This document shows positions 10,184-20,435 of a DNA stretch of 64,000 nt, in pieces. This DNA is from Candidatus Regiella endosymbiont of Tuberolachnus salignus. Lineage in GTDB: Bacteria; Pseudomonadota; Gammaproteobacteria; Enterobacterales; Enterobacteriaceae. The notes under the pieces were generated by a model. It ran no database searches, was not told where the DNA came from, and saw only the letters and a list, made by a program, of their open reading frames with translations. Each line of letters opens with the position of its first letter. Positions within the stretch are counted from its first letter, which is position 1. The DNA lies in contig NZ_OZ026542.1 of the NCBI RefSeq assembly GCF_964020115.1, positions 2,125,436 to 2,189,435 of the forward strand, read 5' to 3'. The translations under genes were made by a program, and so were the position numbers.

Positions 10184-11989
10184 TCATTTATCCCAATCAG
10201 CAAATTGCCGTTGTTCATCTTGCATGTCTCGCTGAAAAATATCTTCTAATTCACGCCGCGCTTCTTTTACTCTAGAAATCTGAGCGACATCCCCATGATG
10301 CTGTGGCATCAATTCGCGTAGCATTCGCATATCCAAACGACGAAAATGTTGCTGTACTCTATAAGCCTGATGAGGATGCATTCCTAACGCTAATAACGTT
10401 TTACGACCCAATTCCAAAGCGCTAGAGAAAGTTTCACGGGCGAAATTATCTACGCCAGATTGCAACAACTCATGTGCCTCCACCCGGCCACGGGCGCGAG
10501 CAAAAATACATAAATTCGGAAAATATTGCTGACAGAGGCGAACCAATTCCATCGTATCTTCCGGTTCATCACAGGTGATAACGATGGCTTTTGCTTTTTC
10601 AGCACCAGCGGCACGTAATAAATCTAGTTGCGTGGCATCGCCATAATAAACCTTATAACCATATTTACGCATCATACTAACGGCACTAACATCACGCTCT
10701 AATACAGTAATGCGCATCTTATTTGCCATTAATAAACGCCCTATCACCTGCCCAAAACGACCGAAACCGACAATAATCACCTGTGGATCATTATCTTCTA
10801 CAAAGGGCTTTTCATCGTTTTCTTCCTGCTCGTTATAGCGACGCACCAACATCCAATCAATTCCCTTCATCAACAGCGGCGTCGTCATCATCGACAGCGT
10901 CACCACCACCAATAACAGCGCCAATTGATCTGCCGTCAGCACTTTTTGGCTAAATGCCGCAGAAAATAGAACAAATGCAAATTCTCCTCCCTGACTCAGT
11001 ACCGTGGAAAACTGCAATCGTACCGAACGATTTAACGTTAAAATACTCGATAAAGCCCAAAGCACCGCAATTTTAATAGAAACCAGTGCAATCACACCCA
11101 TCAATATGATAAAAAAATGAACAAAAAGCACGCCTACATCTAGCGCCATCCCAACAGAAATAAAAAACAGCCCGAGTAACAACCCTTTAAAAGGCTCAAT
11201 AGCAATTTCTAATTCATGTTGGAATTCACTTTCTGCTAATAAAACACCGGCAATAAAAGTCCCTAATGCCATCGATAAACCCAACATATCCATAAATAAT
11301 GCCGAGCCTAAGACCACCAAGAGAGCAGCAGCGGTAAACACTTCACGTGCACCGGACGCCACGATATAACTAAATAAAGGGCGTAACAGATAACGACAAC
11401 CGATCAGCATCCCAGCAAAAGCGGCCATTTTCAGGCTAATTTTACCCCAATCGTTCTCGACGGCCCCATGACATCCCGCCAAAAGAGGAATCAATGCCAA
11501 TGCAGGAATTATCGCTATATCTTGAAATAATAAGACTGAAAATCCAAGCTGCCCCCCTTCGTTGCGATTCATTCCTTTTTCACGCATCAACTGTAGCGCC
11601 ATTGCGGTAGAAGAAGTCGCTAGACCGATGCCACCAATGACCGCCGCCTGCCAAGCAAAATCGCTATAATAAAGCAACGCACCCAAGATCAAAGCAGTGA
11701 TCACCACCTGGCCAGCACCTACACCAAATATCGAGCGTCTAAGCTGCCAGAGCTTCGCCGGTTTAAGTTCTAGTCCAATGATAAACATCAAAAAAACCAC
11801 ACCAAGCTCAGCAAAATGCAAAATTTCATCAACATCATGGATAAAACCTAATCCCCAAGGCCCGATCGCTATCCCCGCTATCAAATAACCTAATACCCCC
11901 CCAATCCCCAAACGTTGGGCGATAGGAACGGCCACCACCGCCGCAAATAAAAATAATAAGATAGCCGTTAATAACCCCGAATCTTCCAT
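10184..11989 (-). CDS. kefB: Glutathione-regulated potassium-efflux protein KefB
   Basis: Inner-membrane K+/H+ antiporter gated by glutathione adducts, protecting against electrophiles. The 601-residue protein has a CPA2 exchanger domain with about 12 membrane segments (~1-380), then a cytoplasmic RCK/KTN domain opening with the nucleotide-binding motif [13 protein letters not shown] near residue 395. The start at 11989 ([14 protein letters not shown]) matches the E. coli N-terminus, although the frame extends 16 codons further upstream. It overlaps the kefG stop by one base, so the two are translationally coupled as expected for an ancillary-subunit pair. Confidence 0.97.
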   Translation of the reverse strand: MEDSGLLTAILLFLFAAVVAVPIAQRLGIGGVLGYLIAGIAIGPWGLGFIHDVDEILHFAELGVVFLMFIIGLELKPAKLWQLRRSIFGVGAGQVVITALILGALLYYSDFAWQAAVIGGIGLATSSTAMALQLMREKGMNRNEGGQLGFSVLLFQDIAIIPALALIPLLAGCHGAVENDWGKISLKMAAFAGMLIGCRYLLRPLFSYIVASGAREVFTAAALLVVLGSALFMDMLGLSMALGTFIAGVLLAESEFQHELEIAIEPFKGLLLGLFFISVGMALDVGVLFVHFFIILMGVIALVSIKIAVLWALSSILTLNRSVRLQFSTVLSQGGEFAFVLFSAAFSQKVLTADQLALLLVVVTLSMMTTPLLMKGIDWMLVRRYNEQEENDEKPFVEDNDPQVIIVGFGRFGQVIGRLLMANKMRITVLERDVSAVSMMRKYGYKVYYGDATQLDLLRAAGAEKAKAIVITCDEPEDTMELVRLCQQYFPNLCIFARARGRVEAHELLQSGVDNFARETFSSALELGRKTLLALGMHPHQAYRVQQHFRRLDMRMLRELMPQHHGDVAQISRVKEARRELEDIFQRDMQDEQRQFADWDK

Positions 11990-12555
11990 TATTTTTTTCC
12001 CGTAGATACAGAGATGGATAGTGGGGACTGTAACCATTGAACGTACTCCTTAGCATGTCGATGCAACATCGCTGGCGCTAACCGGCGAGCACAATAAACA
12101 ATCATCGGCATGATCCAATGCATATGACACATCGATGCAATAAATTTAAAAGGCTGCAAAATATCTTCCATCAGATACCGGTTATCATAGTCGCGGTAAA
12201 AGCTGCCCTCAGGTTCACCGGTAGTGATCACCGACCGCCAATATTTTCCTCGCAGAGCATTGCCACCTACGCCACTGGCAAAACCCCGAGATAATACGCG
12301 GTCAAACCATTCTTTTAATAAAGTTGGACAGCTATAAGTATACAAAGGATGTTGAAATACAATGAATTGATGGTCACGCAATAGTTGTTGTTCGTGACAA
12401 ACATCAATAAAAAATTCGGGGTAACAAGCGTAGAGATCATGCACAGTAACATGCGCTAACTTCGCCGCGGATTGTAATAAAATTTTATTAGCCACCGAAT
12501 TTTGTGATTCGGGATGAGCATACAATAATAAAATTTTAGGCATCGGTAACATCAT
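11989..12555 (-). CDS. kefG: KefG, quinone-oxidoreductase-like ancillary subunit of KefB
   Basis: Flavodoxin-fold protein that binds and activates the KefB efflux system at the cytoplasmic face. 188 residues against ~184 in E. coli. The flavodoxin start [17 protein letters not shown] and the motif [17 protein letters not shown] are conserved. Two ATGs in tandem (12555 and 12552) follow GGAGGAAA; the first aligns with the E. coli MM start. The frame is open much further upstream, into repeat R1-B, but that part has no homology. Confidence 0.96.
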   Translation of the reverse strand: MMLPMPKILLLYAHPESQNSVANKILLQSAAKLAHVTVHDLYACYPEFFIDVCHEQQLLRDHQFIVFQHPLYTYSCPTLLKEWFDRVLSRGFASGVGGNALRGKYWRSVITTGEPEGSFYRDYDNRYLMEDILQPFKFIASMCHMHWIMPMIVYCARRLAPAMLHRHAKEYVQWLQSPLSISVSTGKK

Positions 12556-12622
12556 TTTCCTCCAAAAGTCGTCAAAATGCTGGTTTTCCGTTACCATGCG
12601 AGTAAAGATAAAAAACGTCCGG

Positions 12623-12682
12623 TATACCCTTTGCCTTTGAAGCCGCCGCGCTGTTGGCGGCAACTTCAAAGGCAAAGAGTTA
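12623..12682. repeat. R1 miniature inverted repeat, short copy B
   Basis: A 60-base deletion derivative with only the two arms: TATACCCTTTGCCTTTGAAG and the inverse ending CTTCAAAGGCAAAGAGTTA. The middle section present in the ~120-base copies is absent. It lies between divergent kefG and yheS and could form a long hairpin. Confidence 0.85.
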
Positions 12683-12737
12683 CTCTGAATCGGTCATCAA
12701 ACAATACAATTTAACATATTTTAAACATACGGCGCCT

Positions 12738-14645
12738 ATGATTGTTTTTTCTTCTCTTCAAATTCGACGTGGTACTCGTGTGTTACTTGACAACGCAACC
12801 GCAACGATCAATCCAGGTAAAAAGGTCGGGCTCATTGGCAAGAACGGTTGTGGAAAGTCCACGCTGCTGGCGCTATTGAAAAAAGAAATCAGCGCCGAAA
12901 GCGGTGATGCCATTTTTCCCCCTAATTGGACAGTGTCCTGGGTTGACCAAGAAACGCCCGGATTAAAGGTTCCCGCCATAGAATACGTTATCGACGGTGA
13001 TCGCCAATTTCGTCATTTAGAAAACCAGTTACAAATCGTCAACGAAAAAAATGATGGTCATGCCATCGCTAATTTACACGGAGAACTAGAAGCCATTGGA
13101 GCCTGGACCATTCAATCGCGCGCCGCCAATCTGCTCAATGGCCTAGGGTTTTCACAACATCAACTACAACAACCTGTCTGCTCCTTTTCAGGGGGCTGGC
13201 GAATGCGTCTTAATTTAGCGCGGGCACTGATTTGTCGCTCAGATTTACTGCTCTTGGATGAACCCACTAACCATCTCGATTTAGATGCCGTGATTTGGCT
13301 AGAAAAATGGCTGAAAAATTATCCCGGCACTTTGATGCTTATCTCCCATGATCGCGATTTTTTGGATCCAATTATCAACAAAATTTTACATATTGAACAG
13401 CAAAAGCTAAATGAATACACGGGAAATTATTCATCATTTGAACGTCAGCGAACAGCTAAACTTTTACAACAAAAATCAATATATCAGCATCAACAAGAAA
13501 AAGTAGCGCATTTACAACACTATATTAATCGTTTCCGTGCTAAAGCCAGTAAAGCTAAACAAGCCCAAAGCCGCATAAAAATGCTTGAACGGATGGAGTT
13601 AATCGCCCCCGCCGTTATTGATAATCCGTTGCATTTTCGTTTTTTTCCACCCGAAAATTTACCCAATCCATTGTTAAGGATGGAAAAAGTCTGTGCCGGT
13701 TATGATGAAAAAGTGATTTTACAATCCATCAAACTCAATTTAGTTCCTGGCTCGCGTATCGGATTATTAGGCTGTAACGGCGCAGGAAAATCGACGTTAA
13801 TTAAGTTATTAGCCGGTACACTTAAGCCACAAAGTGGCGAAATAAATTTAGCTAAGGGCATCAAGCTAGGCTATTTTGCACAACATCAGCTTGAATATTT
13901 ACATGCGGATGAATCACCGCTGCAACATATGGCTCGCCTAGCACCACTTGAGCCTGAGCAGCAGTTACGTAACTATCTTGGTGGTTTTGGTTTTCAAGGG
14001 GATCAAGTAACCAGCCTAACGGAACGTTTTTCCGGAGGCGAAAAAGCGCGATTGGTACTGGCGCTGATTGTCTGGCAGCGCCCTAATTTATTATTGCTTG
14101 ATGAACCTACTAACCATTTAGATTTAGATATGCGCCAAACCTTAACAGAAGCACTCATTGAATTTGAAGGGGCGCTGGTGGTGGTTTCACATGACCGACA
14201 CTTATTGCGATCAACCACCGACGATCTTTATCTGGTTCACAATGGCAGTGTTGCGCCCTTCGACGGGGATTTAACTGATTATCAACAATGGCTAATGGGT
14301 TCACAGGATCAACAAAATGAACAGCAACCCCCTGAACCGGCAGTTAAATTTGTTGCAGGACGGGTTGATCAAAAACGCCACAGAGCAGAATTACGCAAAC
14401 AGAGCCAACCCTTGCGTAATAAAATTACGCTACTGGAACAAAAAATGGAGCAATTAAGTATTGAATTGCAAACCATTGAACAAAAATTGCTTGATCAAAC
14501 ACTCTACGATATAGCACGTAAAAATGAGCTTATCTCATGTCTGCAACAACAAGCTCAGCTTAAAATGAAATTAGAAAAAGTTGAAATAGCGTGGTTAGCG
14601 ATGCAAGAACAGCTCGAAATACTGACTAAGGTGTATACCCAATGA
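12738..14645 (+). CDS. yheS: ABC-F family ATPase YheS
   Basis: Soluble double-ATPase ABC-F protein (ribosome-associated family, with Uup and EttA). 635 residues against 637 in E. coli. The start MIVFSSLQIRRG matches E. coli; the frame begins earlier but inside repeat R1-B. Two ABC domains: Walker A GKNGCGKST and signature SFSGGWRMR in the first, GCNGAGKST and FSGGEKARL in the second, both with LLLDEPTNHLD. A coiled C-terminal tail follows. The last residues (VYTQ) and stop codon are supplied by the left end of R1 copy C, so the native C-terminus appears replaced. Order kefB-kefG-yheS is the enterobacterial one. Confidence 0.96.
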   Translation: MIVFSSLQIRRGTRVLLDNATATINPGKKVGLIGKNGCGKSTLLALLKKEISAESGDAIFPPNWTVSWVDQETPGLKVPAIEYVIDGDRQFRHLENQLQIVNEKNDGHAIANLHGELEAIGAWTIQSRAANLLNGLGFSQHQLQQPVCSFSGGWRMRLNLARALICRSDLLLLDEPTNHLDLDAVIWLEKWLKNYPGTLMLISHDRDFLDPIINKILHIEQQKLNEYTGNYSSFERQRTAKLLQQKSIYQHQQEKVAHLQHYINRFRAKASKAKQAQSRIKMLERMELIAPAVIDNPLHFRFFPPENLPNPLLRMEKVCAGYDEKVILQSIKLNLVPGSRIGLLGCNGAGKSTLIKLLAGTLKPQSGEINLAKGIKLGYFAQHQLEYLHADESPLQHMARLAPLEPEQQLRNYLGGFGFQGDQVTSLTERFSGGEKARLVLALIVWQRPNLLLLDEPTNHLDLDMRQTLTEALIEFEGALVVVSHDRHLLRSTTDDLYLVHNGSVAPFDGDLTDYQQWLMGSQDQQNEQQPPEPAVKFVAGRVDQKRHRAELRKQSQPLRNKITLLEQKMEQLSIELQTIEQKLLDQTLYDIARKNELISCLQQQAQLKMKLEKVEIAWLAMQEQLEILTKVYTQ

Positions 14646-14751
14646 ATTTCGAGTTACGGCCAGGGGGGGAGACCGATGAGCGTAGACATACTACGTGATT
14701 CGGCGAGCACCCGCAGACAACAAAGCCGTAACTTGAAAGGCGAAGGGTATA
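14634..14751. repeat. R1 miniature inverted repeat, copy C
   Basis: Left end TATACCCAATGAATTTCGAG, core GACCGATGAGCGTAGACATA, right end ACTTGAAAGGCGAAGGGTAT. It belongs to the subtype whose arms carry CGAGTTACGG and CCGTAACTTG, shared with copies F and G. Its first 12 bases are translated as the end of yheS. Confidence 0.88.
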
Positions 14752-14788
14752 AAAACCTATTTCAACCTCCTCAAACAAGGCAATAAAT

Positions 14789-15907
14789 ATGAAAAAAACA
14801 GTAGGTTTTATCGGCTGGCGTGGCATGGTCGGTTCCGTGCTGATGCAACGTATGGAAGAAGAAAACGATTTTGAGGCTATCGAGCCAGTATTTTTCTCTA
14901 CGTCACAAAAAAGCGACAAAAAGGTTTCAGTGATCAAAAGTCTAGCTGATACCCTCTTAGAAGATGCTTATGATATTAATAAATTGTCAAATATGGACAT
15001 CATTATCAGCTGTCAAGGCGGCGATTATACCAACAAGATTTATCCACAATTACGTGACAGCGGATGGCAAGGTTATTGGATCGACGCCGCCTCCGCTCTA
15101 CGCATGAAAGATGACGCCATTATTATTTTGGATCCGGTTAATAAAAAGCAGATTCAGCAGGGCATAGATAAAGGCATCAAAACCTTTGTTGGTGGTAACT
15201 GTACCGTTAGCCTGATGTTAATGTCACTGGGCGGATTATTTGCTAATGATTTGGTTGAATGGGCTTCTGTCGCCACTTATCAGGCAGCTTCCGGAGGCGG
15301 AGCAAAACATATGCGTGAATTGCTCACGCAAATGGGTGCTTTACATAAAGAGGTCATAACAGAATTGGACAATCCTGCATCAGCCATTCTTGATATTGAA
15401 CGAAAGGTAACGGAAAAAACCAACAGTAGTAATTTACCCACCGATAATTTCGGTGTACCGCTGGCCGGCAGTTTGATCCCGTGGATTGATAGCGCCCTTC
15501 AAAACGGGCAAAGCCGTGAAGAATGGAAGGGTCAGGCAGAGACCAACAAAATATTAGCACGCAAAAATATCATTCCGATTGATGGTTTATGCGTACGTAT
15601 TGGAGCCCTGCGTTGCCATAGTCAAGCTTTTACCTTGAAACTAAAAAAAGATCTTCCCTTGCCAGAAATTGAACAATTGCTTGCTGAGCATAACAAGTGG
15701 GTAGAGGTGATCCCCAATGATCGCAAGAATACAATGAGTAAACTCACTCCAGCAGCCGTCACTGGCAGCTTAAAAACGCCTGTTGGGCGCTTACGTAAAC
15801 TCAATATGGGATCAACGTATTTATCGGCATTCACCGTAGGGGATCAATTACTGTGGGGTGCCGCAGAGCCACTGCGGCGTATGCTGCGGATCCTTAAAGA
15901 AAAATAA
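14789..15907 (+). CDS. asd: Aspartate-semialdehyde dehydrogenase
   Basis: Reduces aspartyl-4-phosphate to aspartate semialdehyde, the branch point to lysine/diaminopimelate, threonine and methionine. 372 residues, E. coli-like throughout: NADP-binding start [18 protein letters not shown], the catalytic-cysteine block [17 protein letters not shown], the [15 protein letters not shown] segment and the substrate histidine in ALRCHSQA. The short spacer after yheS is filled by R1 copy C. Complete, so diaminopimelate for the cell wall is probably made. Confidence 0.98.
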   Translation: MKKTVGFIGWRGMVGSVLMQRMEEENDFEAIEPVFFSTSQKSDKKVSVIKSLADTLLEDAYDINKLSNMDIIISCQGGDYTNKIYPQLRDSGWQGYWIDAASALRMKDDAIIILDPVNKKQIQQGIDKGIKTFVGGNCTVSLMLMSLGGLFANDLVEWASVATYQAASGGGAKHMRELLTQMGALHKEVITELDNPASAILDIERKVTEKTNSSNLPTDNFGVPLAGSLIPWIDSALQNGQSREEWKGQAETNKILARKNIIPIDGLCVRIGALRCHSQAFTLKLKKDLPLPEIEQLLAEHNKWVEVIPNDRKNTMSKLTPAAVTGSLKTPVGRLRKLNMGSTYLSAFTVGDQLLWGAAEPLRRMLRILKEK

Positions 15908-16024
15908 AAAAATGTATTTTATTCTATATGACAAGTAATAATTTATACCATAATCTGTTTTTGATAATTTTATTTATGGAGTGACAATAAAATGACATAA
16001 AAATTAACTCCAGGAAATATCATT

Positions 16025-17311
16025 ATGAAGAAAGTAGAAGTGTATTCGGTTAGAAAACCCAATTATGTATTAATCAATAGATTAGAATTAACAGGCAATA
16101 CTGGATCATTGATAAAACAATTTGAAACAGGAAAAAATAGTTCTGTTGAGTTGAAAAATTTAGCAACTGAAGAGAAAGTGGCATTAAAAAAACCAGAGCC
16201 AAAACCAAGAACCCTGTTTTTTCCCGTAAAAAAAGGAGAAGAAGGAATAGCCGCTAACAGTAAACCTATTACAAAAGAAGAGGCAGCTAATAGAATACTA
16301 GGTGCCGTCAGAGCTCGTACAAAACTATTAGCATCAAAAGAGTTTAATGACGCAAGTCGTCAGGAATTAACCTATAAAAGTGCTAATAGTAAAATATATG
16401 GCAAAAAATTTTATCGTGGCATAGAGGGGATTACGCTTTCTGTACCCGATAGGAAGCCTAGTACTCCACTAGAGGGTGGTGCTAAAAAAGCTATTGGTAT
16501 AAGTGACAGATGGATTGCTCTTGCGCCGCTTAATGAACAATCACCCAAATTTGACACTAAATCTGATAACAGCGATTTACTTGGTTTAAGAACCATGATC
16601 TACAGTACAGTAGTCGGAGAGGATGTAATGATTGCTCTTAATGCAGGTGAATCTTTAGCTGCAATATTATTTAATAATAATACCGTCGAAATAAAAGATT
16701 TTGAAAATTCCACGAAAGATTTAGCTGAATTACATAAAATAGCTACCTATCTTATCGACATAAAATTAGAAAATATGGCTAAAAATATTAAATTAGAAAA
16801 TATGGTTGATGATAAAAATAATAGTGTTAAGTTTATTGATTTAGAATCAAGAGTAAGACAGGGACTCCCTACAACCCCCGGAATAACCTTTGAGAACACG
16901 ACAATTGGTTTGTTGCAACAGTTCACGGAAATAAGTCCAAAGATTATAGAGGGGAAGGAATTTTCACCGCAAGAAAAAAATTCACTTAAAACATATGATG
17001 AATATGCATTGCTTATGACGATAGTAGCCGCTACTACAAAAGACGACAAGCTTAGGCAAAGTATGATAGATCCTTGTGTAGACACGAAAGAGTTCTGCGA
17101 TCCTCCGCAGTATTTTGATTATCCAGGTGCAATGAATGAATTAAACGAAGGGTTGATGAAACAATGGATTAACGAAAATGTAAAAACCGAATATCATGAT
17201 TATGCAGAAAACCTGTTAAAAAACCCTGCTCAATTTGCCAAAAATAGGACTGAAAACGGATTTGAGAATACATCATTATCAGAAATACTTATTTTTCAAC
17301 CTAGCTCATAA
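16025..17311 (+). CDS. Unrecognised protein with a kinase-like catalytic motif; possible effector
   Basis: A 428-residue cytosolic-type protein (no signal peptide or membrane segment), lysine/asparagine-rich and with more AT-rich codon use than its neighbours. I do not recognise the family. Residues 243-274 read LIDIKLENM and then KFIDLE: spacing and residues resemble the catalytic loop DxKxxN (D245, K247, N250) and the metal-binding aspartate (D272) of eukaryotic-like kinases, in the divergent form seen in bacterial effector kinases. IKLENM is duplicated (247-251 and 255-260). An upstream lysine-containing strand is less clear. SD-like CTCCAGGAAATATC precedes the ATG. Kinase activity and secretion are inference. 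Confidence 0.5.
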   Translation: MKKVEVYSVRKPNYVLINRLELTGNTGSLIKQFETGKNSSVELKNLATEEKVALKKPEPKPRTLFFPVKKGEEGIAANSKPITKEEAANRILGAVRARTKLLASKEFNDASRQELTYKSANSKIYGKKFYRGIEGITLSVPDRKPSTPLEGGAKKAIGISDRWIALAPLNEQSPKFDTKSDNSDLLGLRTMIYSTVVGEDVMIALNAGESLAAILFNNNTVEIKDFENSTKDLAELHKIATYLIDIKLENMAKNIKLENMVDDKNNSVKFIDLESRVRQGLPTTPGITFENTTIGLLQQFTEISPKIIEGKEFSPQEKNSLKTYDEYALLMTIVAATTKDDKLRQSMIDPCVDTKEFCDPPQYFDYPGAMNELNEGLMKQWINENVKTEYHDYAENLLKNPAQFAKNRTENGFENTSLSEILIFQPSS

Positions 17312-17315
17312 AATT

Positions 17316-17353
17316 CAGTATCATTCCAATAATTATAAACAGGAATGATACTG
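17316..17353. terminator. Hairpin terminator candidate after the kinase-like gene
   Basis: A perfect 12-base-pair stem, CAGTATCATTCC at 17316-17327 and GGAATGATACTG at 17342-17353, with a 14-base loop, just past the stop at 17311. There is no strong T run. Confidence 0.6.
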
Positions 17354-17375
17354 ATAATTAAATATTTCAATAATT

Positions 17376-17413
17376 TGCGGTGATGGTATTTATTAAAATA
17401 CCATTTCACCGCA
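17376..17413. terminator. Second hairpin between convergent genes
   Basis: TGCGGTGA(TGGTATTT) pairs with AAATACCA..TCACCGCA with a two-base bulge. Lying between the convergent kinase-like gene and yhbP, it could terminate either strand. Confidence 0.6.
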
Positions 17414-17451
17414 TAAATCTTTGAATTTTTACTGTCGGTTATGCAAGAAGT

Positions 17452-17889
17452 TTATTCTTCACGCCGCCAAAACAATTTTTTAGCGAACCCTAATGTATTA
17501 TTGGTCATTTTGATTTCCCGCAGACACAGCTGCCAAAGGGGGGTTGTCGCGCCTTTGGCAGCGGGGAAACGGTGGCAATAACGCTTACGCATCGAGGTAT
17601 CCCGCTCTTTTGTTAGCACAGTAATATCACCGCGATACTGAATACCTTTGATTAATTCGATTTGATGGGGCTGGTTGGCAATAGTCCCGACAACCTGTGG
17701 ATTAATCTGCATTAACTTCGCATGATGGGTGGTCGGTTCAGTCATCAAATATAACGCCATCTTGTCTTGATCAAAAAAATAAAAACAATTCGCGCACCAC
17801 ATATCATCACTACGCTTTGCGCAGAGTGTGAGTACATGCTGTTCGCGCAAAAAATGGCAAATTTCTGCAAGGCTTTCAGCATTATTCAC
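17452..17889 (-). CDS. yhbP: YhbP family protein (UPF0306)
   Basis: A 145-residue protein matching E. coli YhbP (147 residues) along its length: [46 protein letters not shown] and the end [13 protein letters not shown]. The fold is the FMN-binding split-barrel type in the family; the substrate is unknown. It overlaps the end of ygdQ by four bases, suggesting co-transcription. In E. coli the two genes are not linked, so this pairing is a rearrangement. Confidence 0.9.
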   Translation of the reverse strand: MNNAESLAEICHFLREQHVLTLCAKRSDDMWCANCFYFFDQDKMALYLMTEPTTHHAKLMQINPQVVGTIANQPHQIELIKGIQYRGDITVLTKERDTSMRKRYCHRFPAAKGATTPLWQLCLREIKMTNNTLGFAKKLFWRREE

Positions 17890-18611
17890 TTATTTCCTTC
17901 CTCTTTATTTCTCTTTCTACCTCGTAACCAATTTAAGCTTTCGACGCTGATGGAAAAAAACAGAGAGAAATAGATATATCCCTTAGGTATTTGTACTTGA
18001 ATGCTTTCCAACATTAAAGTCACTCCAACCAAAATCAAAAAAGCAAGCGCCAACATTTTAACCGAGGGGTAATTATTGACAAACTCTCCAATAGGCCGGG
18101 CGGCAAACATCATCACACCGACAGCAACGATAACGGCGGTCATCATAATAAACAGATGATCAGAAAGCCCAACCGCCGTGATGACGGAATCTAAACTAAA
18201 AATAATGTCTAACAACATAATTTGTATGATAGCGCTAGCAAAAGAACTCACATGGCTACTGTGATAATTTTCATCCCCAATGATCGAGTCATAAATTTCT
18301 TTAGTCGACTTCCAAATTAAAAATAACCCGCCGAAAAACAAGATCAAATCACGTGTTGAAATAGCATGTTCTGCAAGAGTAAAAAGAGGCTTCGTTAAAC
18401 CAATGACCCAGGTAATAGACGCCAACAAAGTTAAACGCATCAACATCGCAGCAGATAAACCAATCCTTCTCGCTTTATTTTGTTGTGCTTTAGGCAATTT
18501 TGCCACGACCAAAGATAAGAAAATAATATTATCTATACCTAAAATAATCTCTAGGATAGTGAGTGTACCCAGAGCTAACCAAGCATTTGGATCAGCAATC
18601 CATTCAAACAT
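17886..18611 (-). CDS. ygdQ: TerC family inner membrane protein YgdQ
   Basis: A 241-residue membrane protein of the TerC/Alx family with about seven membrane segments. It shows the family motifs [14 protein letters not shown] and [19 protein letters not shown] with their membrane-embedded acidic residues, thought to handle metal ions (Mn2+ in related Alx/MntP-type proteins). It lies downstream of mutH as in E. coli. Ends AT-rich with a lysine-rich tail. Confidence 0.95.
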   Translation of the reverse strand: MFEWIADPNAWLALGTLTILEIILGIDNIIFLSLVVAKLPKAQQNKARRIGLSAAMLMRLTLLASITWVIGLTKPLFTLAEHAISTRDLILFFGGLFLIWKSTKEIYDSIIGDENYHSSHVSSFASAIIQIMLLDIIFSLDSVITAVGLSDHLFIMMTAVIVAVGVMMFAARPIGEFVNNYPSVKMLALAFLILVGVTLMLESIQVQIPKGYIYFSLFFSISVESLNWLRGRKRNKEEGNK

Positions 18612-18708
18612 TACTCATATATCCTATTAAACAAAAAGACTTGATTATACGCGCTATATTTCTATTAATCATAATGAAAGAAGTGGTTATTTTTAAATAT
18701 ACAGGCTA

Positions 18709-19392
18709 TCAAATAGAAAAATAGCGAGATAATAATTTATTAGTAAAGTTTTTTTTCAAATAAAAACCACGAGGCAAGGTCATGATACGCTGCCCTTGTT
18801 TACCCACTGCCTCGGTTAAAGACTGACCATTCGCTGCTTTAGGACGCAATTGTAAAATCTCACCATGGTGCGCTCTAATACTTTCCACGTTACCTAAAAC
18901 AATCAAATCCATCAGCTCTTCCCAATCGTCGCGGAGCTGTTTTTCTTCCTCTGCACTTGGACTCCATAACAAAGGAGTACCAACACGGCGCTCTGCTAAA
19001 GGGATCTGCCTTTCACCTTCTACAGGGATCCATAAAACCCGGGAAAGTTTATTGCGAAGATGACAGCTCTCCCAAATCACCCCACTATTGCCCGTTAATG
19101 GTGCCACACAAACAAAAGTGGTTTCCAATGCTCTGCCTTGAGCATTCACTGGGATAGTTTTTAGTTCAATGCCGATATCAGCAAAATCCTGCTCAGGCTT
19201 ACTTCCTGCTTTCGCACCAAGATGAAATTCTAATAATACGCCTACCCAACCTTTTGCTCTTTTCAAATTGGCAGGCATATGCCATTGCGCTTTCATCGCT
19301 AATTCACCCAAGGTAAATCCCGATAAAGCCTGAGCACGGAGCAAAAGCTGATTTTCATCACGGAGGGGAGGGACAGAAATTAAATTACACAC
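18709..19392 (-). CDS. mutH: DNA mismatch repair endonuclease MutH
   Basis: Cuts the unmethylated strand at hemimethylated GATC sites after MutS/MutL activation. 227 residues against 229 in E. coli. The restriction-like active site is present: D and the ExK pair in [15 protein letters not shown], plus GSKPEQDF. Start is GTG at 19392 ([10 protein letters not shown]), behind AAAGAGGTCTC that itself resembles an R3 repeat end. Divergent from rppH, as in E. coli, but the shared spacer is expanded by two repeats. Its presence, with GATC-rich oriC, implies Dam-directed repair is kept. Confidence 0.97.
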   Translation of the reverse strand: MCNLISVPPLRDENQLLLRAQALSGFTLGELAMKAQWHMPANLKRAKGWVGVLLEFHLGAKAGSKPEQDFADIGIELKTIPVNAQGRALETTFVCVAPLTGNSGVIWESCHLRNKLSRVLWIPVEGERQIPLAERRVGTPLLWSPSAEEEKQLRDDWEELMDLIVLGNVESIRAHHGEILQLRPKAANGQSLTEAVGKQGQRIMTLPRGFYLKKNFTNKLLSRYFSI

Positions 19393-19420
19393 GAGACCTC
19401 TTTAGAAATTGCTGATGCTC

Positions 19421-19542
19421 TATACCCACTGTCCTTAAAGCTGCCGCTAGGCGGTTAGAGCGTGAGACCGATGAGCGTGGACATACCATGAGGGCGACGG
19501 CTCGTAACCAACAACTCAGCGGCTTCAAAGGCGAAGGGTATA
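19421..19542. repeat. R1 miniature inverted repeat, copy D
   Basis: Left end TATACCCACTGTCCTTAAAG, core GAGACCGATGAGCGTGGACA, right end CTTCAAAGGCGAAGGGTATA. The middle differs from other copies (ATGAGGGCGACGGCTCGTAA). Directly followed by R3. Confidence 0.85.
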
Positions 19543-19543
19543 T

Positions 19544-19686
19544 AGACCTCTTTCGAAACCTACTGCGTGACGCGGATCCTGCGTTGCCCGGTGCGCGCAA
19601 TCCTCATGTACTCACACGTACACTCCGGTTGCTGTGCGCCGGGCGCCTTGACTTCACATAACGAACTACGGTTTCGAAAGATGTCT
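19544..19686. repeat. R3 miniature inverted repeat
   Basis: A 143-base element with 17-base terminal inverted repeats, AGACCTCTTTCGAAACC at left and GGTTTCGAAAGATGTCT at right (one mismatch). GC-rich middle with GTGACGCGGATCCTGCGTTG and GCGCCGGGCGCC. It has no ORF. A partial copy lies at 60977-61027. Confidence 0.8.
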
Positions 19687-19776
19687 AATGTGAGTATCTT
19701 TTAATTAGTTTACCGCCTGTGGTTAGTATGAAACAATCAGATCATTTCTGAATTCTAAGTTTATCGAGGTAGTCTA

Positions 19777-20313
19777 GTGATCGATGATGATGGCTACCGC
19801 CCAAATGTTGGTATTGTCATTTGTAACCGGCAGGGACAGGTTTTATGGGCTCGCCGTTGCGGTCAACATTCCTGGCAATTTCCTCAGGGCGGCATTAATG
19901 CAGATGAAACACCAGAACAGGCAATGTACCGTGAACTTTTTGAAGAGGTGGGTTTAAGTAAAAAGAACGTTCGCATATTGGCCTCTACCCGTAGTTGGTT
20001 ACGTTATAAATTACCTAAACGTTTGGTTCGTTGGGATACGAAACCCGTGTGTGTAGGCCAGAAACAAAAATGGTTTTTACTTCAATTAACCAGTGATGAT
20101 AGCAATATCAACATGCAACAGAGCAATCCGCCAGAATTTGACGGTTGGCTTTGGGTAAGCTACTGGTATCCTGTACGTCAAGTGGTCTCTTTTAAACGTG
20201 ATGTATACCGTCGAGTGATGAAGGAATTCGCCGCTGCTGTGATAACAACACAGCTTATGCCCGCTCTATCAATATCAAAAATACCGGCAACGTCTCTACC
20301 AAAAAAATGTTAA
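19777..20313 (+). CDS. rppH: RNA 5' pyrophosphohydrolase RppH
   Basis: Nudix hydrolase that removes pyrophosphate from 5'-triphosphate mRNA and so triggers RNase E decay. 178 residues, nearly identical in plan to E. coli RppH. The Nudix box GX5EX7REUXEEXGU is [20 protein letters not shown] followed by VGL (residues ~37-60). Start GTG at 19777 is preceded by TCGAGGTAGTCTA. The C-terminal ~25 residues diverge, as usual. Divergent from mutH. Confidence 0.97.
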   Translation: MIDDDGYRPNVGIVICNRQGQVLWARRCGQHSWQFPQGGINADETPEQAMYRELFEEVGLSKKNVRILASTRSWLRYKLPKRLVRWDTKPVCVGQKQKWFLLQLTSDDSNINMQQSNPPEFDGWLWVSYWYPVRQVVSFKRDVYRRVMKEFAAAVITTQLMPALSISKIPATSLPKKC

Positions 20314-20322
20314 CGTCTACGT

Positions 20323-20400
20323 TAGAGACTATTTAAAATTTCTTGTGCTCACTGATACTTTGTCAAAAACAGTTCAAAGAAGATTTCGAACAAGCTCTTA
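20323..20400. repeat. R2 miniature inverted repeat
   Basis: Reads TAGAGACTATTTAAAATTTC at left and AGATTTCGAACAAGCTCTTA at right as imperfect inverted arms around CTTGTGCTCACTGATACTTT. About 78 bases between rppH and rbsB, where it may act as a bidirectional terminator. Confidence 0.75.
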
Positions 20401-20435
20401 AAACCTTCTATGAATAAAGAAAAAATTTGGGATGT

